Shown here: piece by piece, positions 60,996-64,000 of the stretch | Numbering within the stretch: position 1 is the first letter of the stretch | How the letters are laid out: every line of letters begins with the position of its first letter | Source: Gammaproteobacteria bacterium | Lineage (GTDB): Bacteria; Pseudomonadota; Gammaproteobacteria; Competibacterales; Competibacteraceae | DNA: 64,000 nucleotides | Assembly (NCBI GenBank): GCA_024235035.1 | Contig: JACKNE010000007.1 | Coordinates: 285,539-349,538 of the forward strand | Direction of reading: 5' to 3' | Notes under the pieces: generated by a model | Databases searched by the model: none | Told to the model about the DNA's origin: nothing | What the model saw: only the letters and a program-made list of their open reading frames with translations | Position numbers and translations under genes: made by a program

Positions 60996-61436
60996 CTACC
61001 AGCGCTTGTAGGGGAGGAACTTCCCGTTCATCGAAATCTTTACGCGATCTCCAGCGGGGTTTTCCTCTTTGTCGATGTACATGGTGAAGTCGATCGCGCT
61101 CATGATGCCGTCGCCAAACTTCTCATGGATCAACTCCTTGATGGTCTCGCCATAGACGCCGATGATCTCGTACAAACGGTAGATCACCGGGTCGGTCGGT
61201 ACGCTCTTCTCCCAGCTCTTGTGCGGGAAGGCTTGCAAGGCGCTCGAGACCTCGGCAGGGAGTCCGAGAACCTGGCACAGTTTGTCCGCGTGTTCCGCAA
61301 CAAGGCTGTTCATGCCCAGGCAAGCGGAGGTGAGGAATACCGGCGCTAGCCCGACCTGTGCAGCGATCTCTTCCCAGCCAAGGCCGGATTTTCCCTTGGC
61401 CGCGATGATGGTTTCAGTCATTTCTAACTTGTTCAT
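60996..61436 (-). CDS. cynS: Cyanate hydratase (cyanase)
   Basis: Decomposes cyanate with bicarbonate to ammonia and CO2. The 146 residues are slightly shorter than E. coli CynS (156). The N-terminal helical domain includes AAKGKSGLGWEEIAAQVGL. The catalytic domain keeps YRLYEIIGVYGETIKELIHE (Arg and Glu) and FGDGIMSAIDFTM (Ser) of the decameric active site, ending MNGKFLPYKRW. The start at MNKLEM is chosen over a longer frame. It lies between the kinase/phosphatase gene and nasA, all leftward, so it is probably part of the nitrogen-assimilation operon. Confidence 0.95.
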   Translation of the reverse strand: MNKLEMTETIIAAKGKSGLGWEEIAAQVGLAPVFLTSACLGMNSLVAEHADKLCQVLGLPAEVSSALQAFPHKSWEKSVPTDPVIYRLYEIIGVYGETIKELIHEKFGDGIMSAIDFTMYIDKEENPAGDRVKISMNGKFLPYKRW

Positions 61437-61468
61437 GCTTAACTCCAGATGGTTGGCAAAATGGAGTC

Positions 61469-63211
61469 CTAGTGAGCAATAGCGGGATGGGTGCTCAACA
61501 GGACGATGACGAGGACAAACAGAATGCATGAAACACCCTTCCAGAACAGCAGCGGATTGCGCTCCAGCAGGGGCCTCCTTTGCTCCTGGCGCAGGAAGCT
61601 CTCATTGGGATGGCGCAAGTCATAGATGAATTCGGAGAGCTCGTCGTAGCGCTTGTCAGGATTGGGGTGAACCGCCTTGCGCAAGGCGCCGTCGATCCAG
61701 GCGGGGATGGTGCGCTTGTCGTCAAGCACGGAGCGATAGGTTAGCCGACGCTGCGCGGCGCGGGTGGTGGCCTTGGCGACCTGCGTGCCGTAGGGCGTTT
61801 GCCCGGACAGCATCTGGTAGGCGATGACGCCGAGCGAGAATAGGTCCGAGCGATTGCTCCCCGCCTCCCCAAGGAAGTACTCGGGCGCCGTGTACTGCGC
61901 GGTGCCGAGAATTGCCCAGTGTTCGAGAGTAGGCGCAAGCTCGGCGAGCCCAGCCACCCGCACAGAACCGAAATCGATGAGCTTCACCGTGCCGTTGTGG
62001 TCGATCATGACATTGTCCGGACGCAAGTCCTGGTGCAGCATTTCCTGGCGATGCAGTGCTTGCAAACCCTTGGCAATCTGCTCGATGATATTGCGCACCG
62101 ATTCGAGATCGGGATTTGGATGGTCGATCATCCACTGGGTTAGTGTACGGCCCTCAATGTGTTCGGTGACCGTGTAAAGGTGGCTGTGCTTTCGGGTTTG
62201 CCCACACGCCTTAAGGATATGGGCATTGTCCAAGCGCCGGGCAACCCATTCCTCCATCAGGAAACGCTCCAAGTAGGCGGCGTTGCCGCGTAGGTCGATG
62301 GAGGGAACCTTGAGCGCGACTCGTTGCTCAGTGACGGTGTCCAGGGCCAGGTAGACGTGACTACGGCTACTGCCGTGCAACTCACGCAGGATCTGGTAAC
62401 CGTCGAACAGCATGTGCGGCCTCAGTTCCGGCGGCATCGGTAGGGTCGATGCCTGTTGATTAAGCTCGTCGATGGCGCGCTCGGGTAACTCTTCGATACG
62501 CACCACCTGGATCGAGAGGTTGTCCGTGCTTCCTTTCTCCAGCGCCTCCTCCACGATCAGACGCGATGCTAAATCGAGATCGTCCGGGTGCCTTGCGATC
62601 GCATCGGCAATGAAGACCTCCGGTGCAAACTCATAGACGCCGTCTGTCATCAGAACAAAAGTATCCCCTCTTTCCAATGGGTAGGACTGGTAGTCGATCT
62701 CCAACCATTCGCCCATGCCCATGGCGCGGCTGAGATAGCTCTTCTCGTGCGACTCCCACAGTCGGTGATCCTCGGTGAGCTGCTCAAGACGGTGGCCGGC
62801 GAGGTAGTAGACCCGGGCGTCGCCGACGTGAAAGATGTGCACCGTAGCGGACTTGAGGACGATTGCACTGAAGGTGCAGACATAGCCACGGTCTATCAGG
62901 TAACGGTTAGGGCCATTGCAGGTCTGTGCGTAGAGCCAAGAATTCGTCGCGTGCAGTACGCGCTGTACGGAGGTCTTCACCGACCAGGATTCGGGGGTGG
63001 CGTAATAATCCTCAAGAAAACCTTTGACTGCGGTTTCACTGGCGATGTGGCTGACGTTACTACTGCTAATACCGTCGGCGAGGGCCACCGCGATGCCCTT
63101 TGAACTCAACAACGGCTCTTTTGGCGCCAGAATCCCGCAGAAATCCTGATTGATGGGTTTGCGCCCCTTGTCGGAATAATGGCCGATGGCGACGCGTAGC
63201 TTGCTGGTCAT
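61469..63211 (-). CDS. Fused PP2C-type phosphatase / Ser-Thr protein kinase, membrane-anchored
   Basis: 580 residues. The PP2C domain (about 1-235) has VALADGISSS, FHVGDARVYYLAG and LMTDGVYEF with the metal aspartates, and STDNLSIQVV. The kinase domain (about 270-520) has the lysine in VALKVPSIDL, a catalytic loop LHQDLRPDNVMID (HQD in place of HRD), and LIDFGSVRV as the DFG motif. A C-terminal TM helix (ISCILFVLVIVLLSTHP-like, about 555-575) anchors it. Similar fusions sit in nitrate/nitrite assimilation clusters of Pseudomonas and relatives. The substrates are unknown; the neighbouring channel or reductase are candidates. Confidence 0.92.
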   Translation of the reverse strand: MTSKLRVAIGHYSDKGRKPINQDFCGILAPKEPLLSSKGIAVALADGISSSNVSHIASETAVKGFLEDYYATPESWSVKTSVQRVLHATNSWLYAQTCNGPNRYLIDRGYVCTFSAIVLKSATVHIFHVGDARVYYLAGHRLEQLTEDHRLWESHEKSYLSRAMGMGEWLEIDYQSYPLERGDTFVLMTDGVYEFAPEVFIADAIARHPDDLDLASRLIVEEALEKGSTDNLSIQVVRIEELPERAIDELNQQASTLPMPPELRPHMLFDGYQILRELHGSSRSHVYLALDTVTEQRVALKVPSIDLRGNAAYLERFLMEEWVARRLDNAHILKACGQTRKHSHLYTVTEHIEGRTLTQWMIDHPNPDLESVRNIIEQIAKGLQALHRQEMLHQDLRPDNVMIDHNGTVKLIDFGSVRVAGLAELAPTLEHWAILGTAQYTAPEYFLGEAGSNRSDLFSLGVIAYQMLSGQTPYGTQVAKATTRAAQRRLTYRSVLDDKRTIPAWIDGALRKAVHPNPDKRYDELSEFIYDLRHPNESFLRQEQRRPLLERNPLLFWKGVSCILFVLVIVLLSTHPAIAH

Positions 63212-63262
63212 GGGTGTAACAGCGGCCCCTTGCAGAGCCGCGCCGTCTCACTGTGGGTGGAA

Positions 63263-64000
63263 TCAGAGGCGAGCTGCCAGGGTATGACCTGCGGTGCTCC
63301 GCACCTCGTCGGCGAGCTTCTGGGTCTTGTGGCCCTTGAGGATACGCTCGGGGCTGGTGCGCACATGGGTGTAGTAGAGCGGCAGACCGACTAGGAAGAG
63401 GCCACCCACCAGGTTACCGAGCACCGTGGGCAGCTCGTTCCAGATAATGTACTCCATGAAGGTGAAACCGCCGCCCATGATCATAGAGAAGGGGAACAGG
63501 AACATGTTGACGATGGAGTGTTCGAAGCCCATGAAAAAGAAGAGCATGATCGGCATCCACATCGCCATCATCTTACCGCTCGCGGAGGTCGAGATCATGG
63601 CGCCGACGACACCCATGGAGACCATCCAGTTGCACAACATGCCGCGGATGAAGATGGTGATCCAGCCACCCAGTCCGTAGGCCTGGTAACCGAGGGTGCG
63701 GGATTCGCCGATCTTGGAGACTTTCTCGGCGATCGCGCCGCCATCGGTGTTGTAGCCGTAGGTCAGGATGAAGGACATCATGAAGGCGACCGTCAGGGCG
63801 CCGGCGAAATTGCCGATGAAAACCAATCCCCAGTTACGCAGAACCTGCCCGACGGTCACGCCTGGACGGCCGTCGATCAGGGCCAGCGGCACCAGGGTGA
63901 AGACGCCCGTCAACAGATCGAATTTCATCAGGTAGAGCATGATGAATCCGACCGGGAACAGAACCGCTCCCAGTAGGGGCGATCCGGTATTGGTTGCGAC
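63263..64000 (-). CDS. Formate/nitrite transporter family channel (right end missing)
   Basis: The frame is open to the right window edge, so the N-terminus is missing and about 245 residues are seen. Typical FNT features: NWGLVFIGNFAGALTVAF, the half-helix region GWITIFIRGMLCNWMVSMGV with the conserved N-W, and MGFEHSIVNMFLFP, where the histidine lines the pore. FNT channels pass nitrite, formate or bicarbonate-like anions. In this cluster, nitrite (NirC) or a nitrate/nitrite role is most likely. It is the first gene visible of the leftward operon. Confidence 0.9.
   Translation of the reverse strand, partial: VATNTGSPLLGAVLFPVGFIMLYLMKFDLLTGVFTLVPLALIDGRPGVTVGQVLRNWGLVFIGNFAGALTVAFMMSFILTYGYNTDGGAIAEKVSKIGESRTLGYQAYGLGGWITIFIRGMLCNWMVSMGVVGAMISTSASGKMMAMWMPIMLFFFMGFEHSIVNMFLFPFSMIMGGGFTFMEYIIWNELPTVLGNLVGGLFLVGLPLYYTHVRTSPERILKGHKTQKLADEVRSTAGHTLAARL

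Overview
The window reads as chromosomal DNA of a gammaproteobacterium. The gene order hisC-tyrA-aroA-cmk-rpsA-ihfB-lapA-lapB, the divergent rpiA/ilvA pair, the Lol and RND systems and the porins all fit that class. Codon use and by-eye base composition suggest a moderately GC-rich genome (roughly mid to high 50s percent, not computed). A Competibacteraceae-like origin is a guess from the general feel of the porins and the modular secreted protein; nothing here proves it.

Left part (1-13.3 kb): the C-terminal end of a GH94 glucan synthase/phosphorylase, an HDOD protein, tRNA-Met with a decayed tyrosine integrase lying against its CCA end, two paralogous porins with matching promoters and clear terminators, divergent rpiA/ilvA, and a tripartite RND efflux operon. 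The efflux promoter carries an operator very like the E. coli AcrR site, but no regulator gene is nearby. An AT-rich stretch of about 0.9 kb without genes follows.

Middle part (14.2-52.5 kb): a sirtuin, a GT4 glycosyltransferase, an orphan ParA, an FHA-type sigma-54 activator, a PhoPQ-like two-component pair next to a small PepSY-like protein, a large secreted protein with two copies of an unfamiliar module, a CDF metal exporter and ptsP. Then comes the aromatic amino acid/translation supercluster, interrupted by a 38-codon Uma2 relic between tyrA and aroA, with a terminator-bearing leader before rpsA. After it lie lapAB, a ComEA-like protein with a perfect 27-bp tandem repeat, a single-permease Lol system, a second RND system whose gene overlaps uvrA, and a two-gene signalling operon (a 1413-residue hybrid kinase with periplasmic solute-binding domains plus an HD-GYP response regulator).

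Accessory island (52.65-58.13 kb): an exact 51-bp direct repeat brackets about 5.4 kb. Inside are six co-oriented genes (an FtsH-anchor-like peptide, three unknowns, an Mrr-type nuclease and a DUF2971 protein). They are separated by copies of a palindromic repeat, which gives a gene-cassette-like layout. Phage debris follows: a broken rha gene with small leader peptides, and a TPR fragment. The right copy of the 51-bp repeat supplies the stop codon of the next gene.

Right part (58.1-64 kb): a leftward nitrogen-assimilation cluster, in transcription order a formate/nitrite-family channel (cut by the window end), a fused PP2C phosphatase-Ser/Thr kinase, cyanase, and assimilatory nitrate reductase.
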